64,000 bases of DNA, taken from Gammaproteobacteria bacterium UBA2675 (GTDB taxonomy: Bacteria; Pseudomonadota; Gammaproteobacteria; Pseudomonadales; Pseudohongiellaceae). A program made the translations under genes and the position numbers. Shown here in pieces: positions 17,121-26,899 of the stretch (position 1 is its first letter; every line of letters begins with the position of its first letter). Below the pieces are notes generated by a model. The model saw only the letters and a list, made by a program, of their open reading frames with translations. It made no database searches and was not told the origin of the DNA. Where the stretch lies: NCBI GenBank assembly GCA_002354805.1, contig DEMH01000009.1, positions 930,001 through 994,000 on the forward strand, given 5' to 3'.

Positions 17121-20100
17121 ATGATCTGGCAGATCACACGATCGATTGGTCGCATCGGCCTGCGCCTGGCGTTCTGGTCTTTGCTGACCCTGCTGGTCCT
17201 CATGGCGCTCTATGTCAGTCTGGGACGGCAGCTGGTACCGATGGTCAGCGACTATCAGGAGCAGATAGAAGAGCGCCTGTCGCAGATGCTGGATGCCAGC
17301 GTCGAAATGGACGCCATCCATGGTGAATGGCACCGGCTGAGCCCACGCTTTGTTATTGAAGGTCTGCAGATCAATGGCCGCCAGGCTGATCTCGATGCCC
17401 TGCCGCCTGCGCTGCGTCTGGAACGTGTGGACGTATTCGCTGATGTACCAGCCAGTCTGTTGGCACGTCGCCTGATTATTGCGTCGGCAGCCATCGAACA
17501 ACTTCATCTTAATTTCGCGCAGTCGGAAAGCGGCCGCTGGCAGCTTGCCGGACTCGGTGAGGCCGCCGTACCCCCACAGATCAATCCCGAGCAGCTGTTT
17601 CAGTGGATGACTGCACTGGCACGTTTCCGCCTCGATGACACACAAATCAGTTTTCGTCCGTTCCGCGGCGACGAACTGGTCATGGCCGATGCGCGCATCG
17701 AATTTCAGAGCCAGGGTGGCCAGCACCAACTGATACTGTCGGCTTTTCCTGAGATGGCCAGCGATGAGCTGAGGCTCTCTGCGGACTTGACGGGCGATTC
17801 AGTAGCCAGTCTGCAGGGACACGTTTACCTCAATGCTCCACCCGCGGAGTATGCAGAACTGCTGGCCTCACTGGACCTGTCCCGGGCCGGTGGCGGGCGG
17901 CTTGAATTGTCGGGCCTGCAATTGTTTGGCGAATTCTGGGTAGATATTCAGCAGGGGGATCTGCAGGGGCTGACCTGGCGAGGTGGCGGCAATGCTTCGC
18001 TGAGCGTCTGGGATGACAGCCAGACCATGGTGGAGCAGGTAACTATCGATGAACTGGACGTTGACTGGCTGAAGTATTATCAGGCGCCTGATGATAGCTG
18101 GTACCTGCAGTTCGAGGGACTTGAGTTTGCCTATGACGGAGGCCGCTGGCCGGATGGCGGTCTGACACTGGACTATCTGCCGGATCAGCAGATTCGCCTG
18201 CACATGGACGCGCTTGATACTGGCCTGGCCAGTCGCCTGATGCTGGCGCTGTTGCCCGCCGGTGCCCTCCGGCAGGAGCTGGATACCTTTAATCCGCGTG
18301 GCCAGTTACGCAATATTGTGCTGAGTGCTCAACCAGCAAGCGACGGGCAGTGGGCCGGCGCATTCAGCAGCAATATCCGCGAGGGCGCCATCAGCGCGCA
18401 TCGCGGTGTGCCAGCTTTCTGGGGTGTGGATGGTTACGCGCAGGTAGATTTCGATACTTCCGCACGCGTGATTGATGGTTTTGTCGAGGTGGCGGGTGAG
18501 GATATGTCGATGCAGATCCCGCGCCTGTTTGATGATGTCTGGCAGTACTCTCATGTAAATGGTCGCGTCAACGTTCATGTCGATTACCAGAACGCTATGC
18601 AGATGCGCCTTGCCAGCAGTGTCGTGGTTGTCGAATCTCCCCATTTGAATGCACGGGCGCAATTTGCCCTGGATGTGAATGAGACGGCCGATAGATTTAT
18701 CAATCTGGAGTTGATGGTAGGTGCTCTGGAGGCGGACGTCAGCCGCAAATCGCTGTATTTGCCGATGGCTGCCGGCGCGCCACGCTCCGCACAGGGCGTA
18801 CTTTCCTGGGTCGACGATGCTGTGATTGCTGGCAGTGGCGCCGGCAGTGGTTTCATATTTCGTGGTCATGTGGACGGCGGGGCACTGCCAGCCGAGCGCA
18901 CCATGCAGATGTTCTACCGGGTGGCGGACGGTGAATTGAAGTTCGACCCTGAGTGGCCGGCTCTGGAGCAGGTCAGTGGCACTGTAACGGTCAGCGATGG
19001 TGAGGTTTATGTGCTTGCCGAGGCTGGTCAGAGCATGGGTATCGACTTTCAGCAGACGGAAGCTTCTGTGCAGCAGAACCCCGGCGGCGGCAGCTGGCTG
19101 ACGGTCAGTGGCACTGGCCGGGGCACAGCGGATCAGGGTTTGCAGTACCTCGCCCAGACACCTGTTACCCGCGATGTCGCCCAGTATCTGAGCGGCTGGC
19201 AGGCGCAGGGCAGTGCTGACTTCACACTGTCCCTGGTGATCCCGCTGTTTATAGAGGGTGTAGAGCCGGAAGTGCAGCTGGATATGCAGTTTGCCGACAA
19301 TGCGCTTTACATTCCCCAGTATGAATTGACCGCCTCAGATCTTTCGGGGCAATTGCATTACTCTGCGCACAGCGGTTTGAGCTCGACAGATATGTCTGCT
19401 GTGGTGATGGGACGCGAAACGGATTTCGAGATTCTGACGGCGGACAGTGAGCAGGGTATCGGCAATACACAGATCAATGTGACGGGCCAGTCCAGCGTTG
19501 AAGCCTTGCTCGACTGGCCCGGTCTGCCGGGATTTCTGCGGCCGATACTCAGCAAAACCACCGGTGAGTTTGAGCATCAGACCCAACTGCGGCTGGGCCA
19601 GGTACCGGAACTCTCGGTTCGCACAGCACTGGATGATGTCGCCTTTGCTTATCCAGCGCCATTCAGTAAAGCGGCTGGCGAGGCTTTACCGCTCGACCTC
19701 AGGCTGACATTCGCAGCGAGCAACCCGAATATCGTCATGACTCTGGGGGACCGGCTACAGATGCGGCTGACCGGCGGTGAGCCGGATAGCGCCTACAGCG
19801 GATTGATTTACCTGGGCAGTGCAGGCAACGGGATGCAGGTACGGCGCCTCAACCCGGGTGCACCCGGCCTGGAGGTGTTGGGTGAGATTGCAGTCTTCGA
19901 TCTTGAAGCCTGGCAACTGGCGATCAGTGAAATGATGACAGACTCGCGTAACCTGGCTGGTGTCGGCAGCATGGGTGGGCTTTCCGCACTCACAGGCACC
20001 GCCGGGGTCCGAGTTGGAGAACTGCTGGCATTTGACGAGCGGTTTTCCAACGTCAATCTGTCACTCAATAAAACGAATCAGGACTGGCGCTTTGGTTTTG

Positions 20101-21218
20101 ACAGTGAGGCGCTGGCCGGCAACCTGATCATTCCCGGCGGTAGCGATCAACCCTGGGATATAGACCTGGATCGCCTGCAGCTGGACTACGAAGTATTCGA
20201 CGAACCGGAAAGTGTGGAGCCAGAGTTGGTGGCAGCTGTCGATAGCGAGGCCGCGAGCAGTCAGGCAAATGTGGAACTGGATCTCGAAGAGCTGCCTGCC
20301 GTCGAGTTTGAACTGCCCCGTGAAGACCCGCTGGCAGCCTTTGATCCACGTACCCTGCCACACATGCGATTGTCGATAGATGAGCTGATTCTTGGCGAAG
20401 CTGATTTTGGAAGCTGGTCGTTTGAGTTGATACCGGATGCGGCGGGTGCGCTGTTTCGCAATCTGCAGTTGAATGTTCGCGGGCTGTCTATCGGAACCGA
20501 AGAGGAGCCGGCTGAATTTCGCTGGGTGTATGACGGGCAGCAGCATCGCAGTGCGTTGAATGGCATCGTCACTGCACAGAACCTGGCGCCGGTGCTCAGT
20601 GCCTTTGGGTACGCGCCCAGTCTGGAAAGTCAGGCGGCTCGTTTCAACACGCGGTTACACTGGGATGGCAGTCCTGCTTATTTCTCGGCACTGGGTCTCA
20701 ATGGTGATATCGACCTGCAGGTGCAAAACGGCCGTTTCCGGCAGCGTGCTGGCGTCGCCAACAGCGCGCTGCGCCTGATCAGTATCATTAATTTTGATGC
20801 CATCATGCGTCGCCTCCGCTTTAGCGGCGACCTGGCGCGTACGGGCTTGTCCTATGACGAAATTACCGGCCAGATCAGTCTGCGTGATGGCATCGTTACA
20901 ATCGAGGATCGCTTGCAGATCATCGGTCCAGCCAGTCTGTTTCAACTGGAAGGGACGGTAGATCTGGCTGCTGAGACCATTGATGCGGATTTGTATATTA
21001 CCCTGCCGGTTAGCGATAATATTCCCTGGCTGGGCGGGCTGGCCGTACTTAACAACCTGATCAACTGGCAAATGGCGGTAGGCGTGTTCATTTTCGACCG
21101 TATCTTTGGTGACCAGGTCGACAATCTCACCAGTGCGCACTATACCCTTGAGGGCCCCTGGGAGGGACTGGAACCGCGTCTCTACCAGGTATTTACCGAT
21201 GCAGATTCGGACAATTGA
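17121..21218 (+). CDS. yhdP: YhdP-family AsmA-like phospholipid-transport protein (1365 aa)
   Basis: YhdP-type proteins are long inner-membrane-anchored bridges of the AsmA/VPS13-like class that move phospholipids to the outer membrane. One N-terminal membrane segment (LRLAFWSLLTLLVLMALYVS, about residues 14-33) is followed by a very long periplasmic region of repeating beta strands. The C-terminal AsmA-like domain ends near EGPWEGLEPRLYQVF. Length about 1365 is normal. It follows rng by nine bases and completes the mre/rng operon. An acidic stretch (about 1030-1070, rich in Glu and Val) is a likely flexible loop. Confidence 0.93.
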   Translation: MIWQITRSIGRIGLRLAFWSLLTLLVLMALYVSLGRQLVPMVSDYQEQIEERLSQMLDASVEMDAIHGEWHRLSPRFVIEGLQINGRQADLDALPPALRLERVDVFADVPASLLARRLIIASAAIEQLHLNFAQSESGRWQLAGLGEAAVPPQINPEQLFQWMTALARFRLDDTQISFRPFRGDELVMADARIEFQSQGGQHQLILSAFPEMASDELRLSADLTGDSVASLQGHVYLNAPPAEYAELLASLDLSRAGGGRLELSGLQLFGEFWVDIQQGDLQGLTWRGGGNASLSVWDDSQTMVEQVTIDELDVDWLKYYQAPDDSWYLQFEGLEFAYDGGRWPDGGLTLDYLPDQQIRLHMDALDTGLASRLMLALLPAGALRQELDTFNPRGQLRNIVLSAQPASDGQWAGAFSSNIREGAISAHRGVPAFWGVDGYAQVDFDTSARVIDGFVEVAGEDMSMQIPRLFDDVWQYSHVNGRVNVHVDYQNAMQMRLASSVVVVESPHLNARAQFALDVNETADRFINLELMVGALEADVSRKSLYLPMAAGAPRSAQGVLSWVDDAVIAGSGAGSGFIFRGHVDGGALPAERTMQMFYRVADGELKFDPEWPALEQVSGTVTVSDGEVYVLAEAGQSMGIDFQQTEASVQQNPGGGSWLTVSGTGRGTADQGLQYLAQTPVTRDVAQYLSGWQAQGSADFTLSLVIPLFIEGVEPEVQLDMQFADNALYIPQYELTASDLSGQLHYSAHSGLSSTDMSAVVMGRETDFEILTADSEQGIGNTQINVTGQSSVEALLDWPGLPGFLRPILSKTTGEFEHQTQLRLGQVPELSVRTALDDVAFAYPAPFSKAAGEALPLDLRLTFAASNPNIVMTLGDRLQMRLTGGEPDSAYSGLIYLGSAGNGMQVRRLNPGAPGLEVLGEIAVFDLEAWQLAISEMMTDSRNLAGVGSMGGLSALTGTAGVRVGELLAFDERFSNVNLSLNKTNQDWRFGFDSEALAGNLIIPGGSDQPWDIDLDRLQLDYEVFDEPESVEPELVAAVDSEAASSQANVELDLEELPAVEFELPREDPLAAFDPRTLPHMRLSIDELILGEADFGSWSFELIPDAAGALFRNLQLNVRGLSIGTEEEPAEFRWVYDGQQHRSALNGIVTAQNLAPVLSAFGYAPSLESQAARFNTRLHWDGSPAYFSALGLNGDIDLQVQNGRFRQRAGVANSALRLISIINFDAIMRRLRFSGDLARTGLSYDEITGQISLRDGIVTIEDRLQIIGPASLFQLEGTVDLAAETIDADLYITLPVSDNIPWLGGLAVLNNLINWQMAVGVFIFDRIFGDQVDNLTSAHYTLEGPWEGLEPRLYQVFTDADSDN

Positions 21219-21245
21219 TCTTCAACTGAGCAAAGAGAACGACTC

Positions 21246-22115
21246 ATGCAGCAGAATGATGTTGAAAGCAGCAAGCCGATTATTGCCGCTATCCAGATGG
21301 TCAGTGGTGGCGACATCCAGGAAAATGTCAGGGACGCTGAGCGGCTGATTGATCAGGCCGCCGGGCGAGGCGCAGCGCTGATCGTGCTACCCGAGAATTT
21401 TGCAGTGCTCGACGGTGGACCGCTGGCCCGTTTTGCCGAGCGTGAAGGGGACTATGACGCTTTGTTGCAGGGCATGCTGTCGCGCAAAGCGCGTGAGCAT
21501 GGTGTTTATCTGGTTGGCGGCACGGTACCACTGATCACACGGCCTGCGCCTGAAGGTGTCGAACCGGAAGTGCTGAGCGATGGACGGGTGCGTCCAGCCA
21601 GTCTGCTGTTTGACCCGGACGGTCGACTGATGGCGCGTTACGATAAAATACATCTGTTTGATGTTGAGGTCAGTGATCGCCAGGCTCGATATGCGGAATC
21701 TGACAGCTTTGAGCCGGGCGATCAGGTAGTGGTCGCGGAGACGCCGGTAGCCCGTCTGGGGCTGACGATCTGTTATGATCTGCGCTTTCCTGAACTGTAC
21801 CGCGAACTGTTTAATGAGCAGGTTGAGCTGATCACAGTGCCAGCCGCCTTTACCAAGGTTACCGGGCAGGCACATTGGGAAGTGCTTCTGCGCGCACGAG
21901 CCATTGAAAATCAGTGCTACGTGATTGGTGCGGGCCAGGGTGGTGTGCATAACGAGACGCGTGAAACTTTCGGGCACAGCATGATCATCGATCCATGGGG
22001 ACGTGTGCTCGAGACTCTGCCAGGTGGTGAGGGAGTAGTCAGTGCCGCGCTGGATCTTGATCAGCTGCACGAATTGCGTCGCAAAATGCCCATTCGCGAT
22101 CATCGCAAGTTTTAA
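21246..22115 (+). CDS. Carbon-nitrogen hydrolase (nitrilase superfamily, Nit/omega-amidase type)
   Basis: A 289-residue cytosolic nitrilase-fold hydrolase, with the catalytic triad Glu50 (VLPENFAVLDG), Lys134 (RYDKIHLFDV) and Cys176 (GLTICYDLRFPELYREL). The family that follows yhdP in pseudomonads resembles Nit1/omega-amidase proteins that hydrolyse deaminated glutathione or alpha-ketoglutaramate. The exact substrate cannot be fixed here. ATG 21246 follows yhdP by 27 bp, and DUF445 follows after 13 bp, so it may share the transcript. The tldD gene that often comes next in pseudomonads is not present here. Confidence 0.9.
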   Translation: MQQNDVESSKPIIAAIQMVSGGDIQENVRDAERLIDQAAGRGAALIVLPENFAVLDGGPLARFAEREGDYDALLQGMLSRKAREHGVYLVGGTVPLITRPAPEGVEPEVLSDGRVRPASLLFDPDGRLMARYDKIHLFDVEVSDRQARYAESDSFEPGDQVVVAETPVARLGLTICYDLRFPELYRELFNEQVELITVPAAFTKVTGQAHWEVLLRARAIENQCYVIGAGQGGVHNETRETFGHSMIIDPWGRVLETLPGGEGVVSAALDLDQLHELRRKMPIRDHRKF

Positions 22116-22128
22116 TGACGGAAGAACC

Positions 22129-22854
22129 ATGAGTAAGGGAATCATAACCAATCTTGCTGCATTAACGCTTGTGCTGCTGGGACTCGTGACACCCCCGTCG
22201 ATTGCCCCATATCTGATGAGCAGCGGCCTGTTTGCTTTATCGGGTGCGGTAACCAACTCGCTGGCAATCCACATGCTGTTCGAGAAAGTGCCCGGGCTGT
22301 ATGGGTCAGGTGTCATCAGCCTGCATTTTGAGACCATCAAAACCAAGCTGCGCGAAATGATCATGGACCAGTTTTTCAGCTCAGACAGTCTGGAGCGTTT
22401 TTTCGATGCTTCGACGCTGATGCAGGAGGGTATTCACAACATGATGCCCTCCATGATTGATGAGGTGGATTTTGATCGGGCATTTGATTCGCTGGTAGAG
22501 GCCATCATGGCATCCTCCATGGGCAATATGCTCGGTTTTGTGGGCGGCCCCAAAGCACTGGAGACATTGCGGCAGCCATTTGCCGACCGTATGCGTGATG
22601 CGCTCTATGACTTTGTGGAGTCGCCCCAGTTCCATGATGCTGTTGCCAAACGCCTTGACGACCTGGCACACAGCGATGATGTGATGACGCGAATTGAACT
22701 GTTGATCGATAATCGGCTTCAGGAGCTGACACCCGCCCAGGTCAAAGAGCTGGTGCAGCGAATGATCAAAGAGCACCTGGGCTGGCTGGTGGTCTGGGGT
22801 GGAGTCATCGGTGGTTCTCTGGGGCTGATCGTCGCGCTGGTGACCAGTCTCTAG
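22129..22854 (+). CDS. DUF445-family membrane protein
   Basis: A 241-residue protein with two N-terminal hydrophobic segments (NLAALTLVLLGLVTPPSIAP and the region after SSGLFALSGAVTNSLAIHML). A helical soluble middle part follows, then a C-terminal membrane helix (WLVVWGGVIGGSLGLIVALV). The segment GAVTNSLAIHMLFEK is the conserved DUF445/YheB signature (usually TNxxAIxMLF). The family has no agreed function. GGAAGAACC before ATG 22129 supports this start. It lies 13 bp after the nitrilase. Confidence 0.82.
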   Translation: MSKGIITNLAALTLVLLGLVTPPSIAPYLMSSGLFALSGAVTNSLAIHMLFEKVPGLYGSGVISLHFETIKTKLREMIMDQFFSSDSLERFFDASTLMQEGIHNMMPSMIDEVDFDRAFDSLVEAIMASSMGNMLGFVGGPKALETLRQPFADRMRDALYDFVESPQFHDAVAKRLDDLAHSDDVMTRIELLIDNRLQELTPAQVKELVQRMIKEHLGWLVVWGGVIGGSLGLIVALVTSL

Positions 22855-23124
22855 TGGCGTCGCTGCTGCTTTTGTGCAGCCTGTATGTTTGCTGTCGCCT
22901 GCAATCTGCTTTGCGGAACTGGCAAAAGGCAGTTTACAGAACGCTTGTTCCCAAGATCCAGTAGAGGTGCGCTCTGAAGATACCGACACAACCGTGTTAA
23001 GCCAGTGTCAAAATTGAATTTTTTCGGAACAATTGTGGCATTTTGTATCAATAGATGTAAAAAGAAAAACCTATCGTCTAGAATCCGCCCAGCAATTCAA
23101 TCTGACGAGAGTGTGTGATTTATT

Positions 23125-23709
23125 ATGGCGAGACCGGTAGAGTTCGTTTACGAAGATGTATTGACCAATGCCATGGAGCAGTTCTGGAGAGAGGGCTTTG
23201 AAGCAAGCTCGGTTCAGAAGTTGCTGGATGTCACTGGAATCAATCGTGGTACTTTGTACAACTCCTTTGGTGATAAGGACACATTTTTCAAGTCCTGCCT
23301 GGAGCACTACAACAAGCTGGTAGACAAAGAACTGTCAGCGACGCTCAACAATGAAGAGCTTGCGCCCTGGGCAGCAATTGAGAAGTACTTTGATGTAACA
23401 GTGATGGCAACCACCAACAAGCGTCGATCCATGGGCTGCCTGCTGGTAAATTCCTTCTGCGAAAGCATCAACTACAACAAGGACATCCAGAAACTGGTCA
23501 AGGCCTACTACAGCAATATCCGCAAAGCGCTGCTGAAGCGCCTGAAAGACGCGGAGAAAGCGGGCGAGCTGAACAAGTCTGTCAATGCAGAACTGGCCAC
23601 CGATGTGCTGATGAATGCACTCAGTGGGCTTCGCGTGCATTCCCGTGAGGGCAAGCCTGCCAAGCAGCTGGGTGAAATCATCCAGTTCACGATCAGCTCC
23701 TTGCGCTGA
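23125..23709 (+). CDS. TetR/AcrR-family transcriptional regulator
   Basis: A 194-residue repressor-type protein. The N-terminal helix-turn-helix spans about residues 10-55, with the recognition segment VTGINRGTLYNSFGDKDTFF. The C-terminal helical domain contains MGCLLVNSFCES, a motif common in the YxaF/AcrR-like subgroup. It is preceded by about 270 bp of non-coding DNA in which I see no gene. Its target is unknown; no adjacent transporter or enzyme is obviously controlled, and autoregulation is possible. Confidence 0.9.
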   Translation: MARPVEFVYEDVLTNAMEQFWREGFEASSVQKLLDVTGINRGTLYNSFGDKDTFFKSCLEHYNKLVDKELSATLNNEELAPWAAIEKYFDVTVMATTNKRRSMGCLLVNSFCESINYNKDIQKLVKAYYSNIRKALLKRLKDAEKAGELNKSVNAELATDVLMNALSGLRVHSREGKPAKQLGEIIQFTISSLR

Positions 23710-23720
23710 TTCCTTATCTG

Positions 23721-23749
23721 GCCTGCCGTTGTGTCATGTGGCGGCAGGC
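23721..23749 (+). terminator. Stem-loop after the TetR gene
   Basis: GCCTGCCG (23721-23728) and CGGCAGGC (23742-23749) form a perfect eight-bp stem 12 bases after the stop codon. No T-tract follows directly, so termination strength is doubtful. Confidence 0.4.
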
Positions 23750-23910
23750 TCGCAATAATTCTTAAATCCGTCCGCCTTATCTGTTGTCGTCGCCGTCATA
23801 TCAGGTATACTTAGGGCAATGATGGATATGCAGTAAACTGCTTGTTGTCCTGCAAATCGTAATAAAAACAACTGGTTAAGAAATTAATCAAACGATATTG
23901 GTAGCATATA

Positions 23911-24324
23911 ATGAAAAAACTGGCTGGCGAACGTAAAAAAGACGAAAGCAATGTCGACCTCACCCCGATGCTCGACGTGGTATTCATCCTGCTGATCTTC
24001 TTCGTGGTAACGGCAACATTCCTGTCAGAGCAGGCAATTGATGCGGCCAGTAACGAGAACAACGAGACTCCGCCCGAGCAGAATGACGATCTGAAAAACA
24101 TTCTGGTCGAGCTTAGCCAGAACAACGAAATCCGTTTCAATGGTGAGCCACGTGCCGTTCTGCCCAGTCAGATCCGTGCGAACATTGACCGTCTGAAAGC
24201 CGAGAACCCCTCAGCCTCAGTGATCATCCAGCCAGATAACCGTTCCAATGTGGAGACCATGGTTATGGTAATGGATGCGGCGAGACAGGCTGGCATCTAC
24301 AATATTTCGGTTGTCGAGCCCTGA
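23911..24324 (+). CDS. Orphan ExbD/TolR-family proton-channel subunit
   Basis: ExbD/TolR proteins form the peptidoglycan-facing part of proton-driven motors with ExbB/TolQ. The 137-residue protein has a single N-terminal TM segment (MLDVVFILLIFFVVTATFL) with the essential channel aspartate in LTPMLDVVF, then an Asn/Glu-rich linker and a periplasmic domain (VIIQPDNRSNVETMVMVMD). No exbB, tolQ or tonB gene is beside it, so it is an orphan here. A TetR gene precedes it and a terminator follows. Confidence 0.9.
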   Translation: MKKLAGERKKDESNVDLTPMLDVVFILLIFFVVTATFLSEQAIDAASNENNETPPEQNDDLKNILVELSQNNEIRFNGEPRAVLPSQIRANIDRLKAENPSASVIIQPDNRSNVETMVMVMDAARQAGIYNISVVEP

Positions 24325-24353
24325 TACCCGGCTGACAATCCAAGGTAGTCGAC

Positions 24354-24378
24354 AAAACGCACCTTCGGGTGCGTTTTT
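24354..24378 (+). terminator. Intrinsic terminator after exbD
   Basis: AAAACGCACC (24354-24363) and GGTGCGTTTT (24368-24377) make a perfect ten-bp stem closed by a stable TTCG tetraloop. It ends in T residues and sits 30 bp after the exbD stop and 19 bp before mtnA. The A-rich left arm means it could also terminate on the other strand. Confidence 0.85.
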
Positions 24379-24396
24379 GGTTTACAGGAGTCCAAC

Positions 24397-25554
24397 ATGT
24401 CCGCACTCAGCGCTGCTCCGGCCGAGAATATGCGTACTCTTTGGTTCGATGAGTCAGATCAGAATGTTCGTTTCATTGATCAGACGCATCTGCCTCACCA
24501 GCTGATCATCCGCACCCTGGGCTCCCTTTCAGATGCCGTAACCGCAATTGTCGACATGCAGGTGAGAGGCGCCCCACTGATCGGCATTACTGCCGCCTTC
24601 GGACTGTGGCGAGCCCTGCAGCAGGACCCCGAAGCCCTGGAGTCCAGCAGCAAGACACTGCTGGCGACCCGGCCGACGGCCATCAATCTGCATTGGGCCC
24701 TGACTCGCATGGTAAACAGCCTGCGTGATGTACCCGCAGCGCAGCGCGCCCCAAGGGCATTGGTGCTGGCCAGAGCACTGCTGGCGGAAGACGCAGCAGC
24801 CTGCGGCTCAATAGGAAATCATGGCTACCGGATTCTGGAGGACCTGCTGGCGGCGAAACGTCAGCGTGACGGCGACCAGGCGGTGCTCAATATTCTGACA
24901 CACTGCAATGCCGGCTGGCTGGCCACGGGCGGGTGGGGAACGGCCCTGGCACCCATTTACAAAGCCCATCTCGCTGGCTTGCCTGTTCATGTCTGGGTCG
25001 ATGAAACACGGCCCCGCAATCAGGGAGCATCCCTGACAACCTGGGAGCTGGCCCGTAGTGGCGTGCCACACACTCTCATCGTCGATAATGCCGGTGGCCA
25101 TCTGATGCAGCATGGTCAGGTTGATGTCTGTCTGGTGGGCAGCGACCGCACCACCGCGCAAGGCGATGTATGCAACAAGATTGGCACGTACCTCAAAGCC
25201 CTGGCAGCCTTCGACAATCAGGTGCCCTTCTATGTGGCGCTGCCATCATCGACCATTGATTTTGACTGTATGGATGGCGTACGGGAAATACCTATTGAAG
25301 AGCGCAGTGCCGACGAAGTCAGGCAGGTGCAGGGTGCGCTGGCAGGCGAATCCCGGTCAGGGCAGGTGAGCGTTATCAAGATAGCCGTTACACCTGCCTC
25401 CACAGCAGTCAGCAATTACGGCTTTGATGTGACCCCCGCACGCCTGGTTTCAGGCCTGATCACGGAGCTCGGCGTCTTTGATGCAAGCCGTGCCGGTCTG
25501 ACGTCGATCAGGGAGCAACTGGACATCGAGTCTGGCGTTGCTGAGAGCGCCTGA
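24397..25554 (+). CDS. mtnA: Methylthioribose-1-phosphate isomerase
   Basis: MtnA converts 5-methylthioribose-1-phosphate to methylthioribulose-1-phosphate in methionine salvage. The 385-residue protein contains VDMQVRGAPLIGITAAFG, the catalytic cysteine in ILTHCNAGWLATGG (Cys170) and the catalytic aspartate in CLVGSDRTTAQGD (Asp250). No other salvage genes are adjacent. It fits with speD/speE in this window, since spermidine synthesis produces methylthioadenosine; this functional link is inference. Confidence 0.93.
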   Translation: MSALSAAPAENMRTLWFDESDQNVRFIDQTHLPHQLIIRTLGSLSDAVTAIVDMQVRGAPLIGITAAFGLWRALQQDPEALESSSKTLLATRPTAINLHWALTRMVNSLRDVPAAQRAPRALVLARALLAEDAAACGSIGNHGYRILEDLLAAKRQRDGDQAVLNILTHCNAGWLATGGWGTALAPIYKAHLAGLPVHVWVDETRPRNQGASLTTWELARSGVPHTLIVDNAGGHLMQHGQVDVCLVGSDRTTAQGDVCNKIGTYLKALAAFDNQVPFYVALPSSTIDFDCMDGVREIPIEERSADEVRQVQGALAGESRSGQVSVIKIAVTPASTAVSNYGFDVTPARLVSGLITELGVFDASRAGLTSIREQLDIESGVAESA

Positions 25555-25589
25555 GCCGGGCGGCACATCAGGCGGTGCTGTTCACCTGA

Positions 25590-25937
25590 TCAGCCTGGCG
25601 GCCATTGCATCTGTCTCCCGCCCAGAATGTGCAGGTGCAAATGATGGACAGTCTGACCGCCATCGTCTCCCGTATTGATGACCAGGCGATAGCCGTCCTC
25701 ACTCAGACCTTCTTCTTTTGCGATACGGCGTGCCGCCAGCAGCAGACGTCCCAACAGCTCGCAATCACCGTCCTCTGCGTCGGCCACACTGGCGATATGT
25801 TTGCGGGGAATGACGAGAATATGTGTTGGGGCGACCGGGCTTATGTCGCGAAAAGCATAGACGTGTTCATCCTGGTAAACCCGGGTGCTGGGAATTTCAC
25901 CGGCGATGATTCGACAGAACAGGCACTGACTTGTCAT
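25590..25937 (-). CDS. hinT: HIT-family purine nucleoside phosphoramidase (HinT)
   Basis: HinT hydrolyses AMP-linked phosphoramidates. The 115-residue protein has the histidine triad HHLHLHILGG near the C-terminus (His99, His101 and His103 in VHHLHLH). Near the N-terminus it has CLFCRIIAGEIPSTRVY, with the CxxC-type start typical of HINT proteins. It is convergent with mtnA and lies upstream of the divergent glutaminyl cyclase gene. Confidence 0.93.
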   Translation of the reverse strand: MTSQCLFCRIIAGEIPSTRVYQDEHVYAFRDISPVAPTHILVIPRKHIASVADAEDGDCELLGRLLLAARRIAKEEGLSEDGYRLVINTGDDGGQTVHHLHLHILGGRQMQWPPG

Positions 25938-26007
25938 TGTGCTGCTTCCTCCCTAAACTGACGCAGAATTATCAGGCAAGCTAGCTGTGCAGGAGCCAGA
26001 ACATAGC

Positions 26008-26895
26008 ATGTTGTTCCCCCGATTACATCTGTCACACAGTCTTGCAGAGCGTCGCCAGCGACCTTGCATATCTTTTAGTATTACGGGTTCATTGCTATAC
26101 GGCGCTGCTGGTAAAAACCTGCTGTGTCTGTTGCTTATTGGTCTGGCACTTTCAATCGCGGTGCCTGCCAGGGCGCAGGTTCCGGTCTATGACTTCGAAG
26201 TCGTGGCGCAGTATCCGCACAACAGCCGCTTTTTTACTCAGGGGCTGCTGGTTCATGACGGACGGCTGTATGAGGGAACGGGACGTTACGGTGAATCTGC
26301 GCTGATGGAGATCAATCTTGCCGATGGTTCGGTCGTTCGTCGTGTTGACCTGGCACAGCGTTACTTTGGCGAGGGGATTGCCGTCGCCGGAGATCGCCTG
26401 TTTCAACTGACCTGGCGTGAAAATGTTGCCTTTGAGTACGACCTGGATACTTTTGAGCGTGTAAATGCTCACTTTATCCCGATGGAGGGCTGGGGCCTGA
26501 CCTGGGATGGAGAATCACTGATATTGAGTGACGGCAGCCATCAGCTGTATTTCCTGGATCCGGATACCTTCGCAACCCGTCGTCGCGTGGCCGTACAGGC
26601 GGGCGGGCAGTATATAGGTAACCTCAATGAGCTGGAGTTCATCGATGGAGAGGTCTGGGCAAATGTCTGGATGTCTCAGCAGATTGTTCGAATCAACCCG
26701 GAAACCGGTGATATTACCGGCGTGATTGACCTGACCGGGCTGGCTGACAGAACCGAGCGGGGACCTGGGGATTCGGTACTGAATGGTATTGCCTGGGATG
26801 CTGAGCAGCGCAGGCTGCTGGTTACCGGTAAGTTGTGGTCCCATGTCTTTGAAATCAGCCTGCATCCTCGCAGCGACCTTGCCTCGCAAGATTAG
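26008..26895 (+). CDS. Glutaminyl-peptide cyclotransferase, bacterial beta-propeller type
   Basis: This enzyme class (Glu_cyclase_2) cyclises N-terminal glutamine to pyroglutamate on exported peptides or proteins. A signal segment (NLLCLLLIGLALSIAVPARA) precedes a five-bladed propeller. Supporting stretches are NSRFFTQGLLVHDGRLYEG, GRYGESALMEINLADG and NLNELEFIDGEVWANVW. ATG 26008 gives 295 residues; GTG 25987 or TTG 26092 are alternatives, because about 35 residues precede the hydrophobic core. It ends four bases before the GTG of the next gene, a lipoprotein metallopeptidase, which suggests a coupled pair. Confidence 0.82.
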   Translation: MLFPRLHLSHSLAERRQRPCISFSITGSLLYGAAGKNLLCLLLIGLALSIAVPARAQVPVYDFEVVAQYPHNSRFFTQGLLVHDGRLYEGTGRYGESALMEINLADGSVVRRVDLAQRYFGEGIAVAGDRLFQLTWRENVAFEYDLDTFERVNAHFIPMEGWGLTWDGESLILSDGSHQLYFLDPDTFATRRRVAVQAGGQYIGNLNELEFIDGEVWANVWMSQQIVRINPETGDITGVIDLTGLADRTERGPGDSVLNGIAWDAEQRRLLVTGKLWSHVFEISLHPRSDLASQD

Positions 26896-26899
26896 GCTC

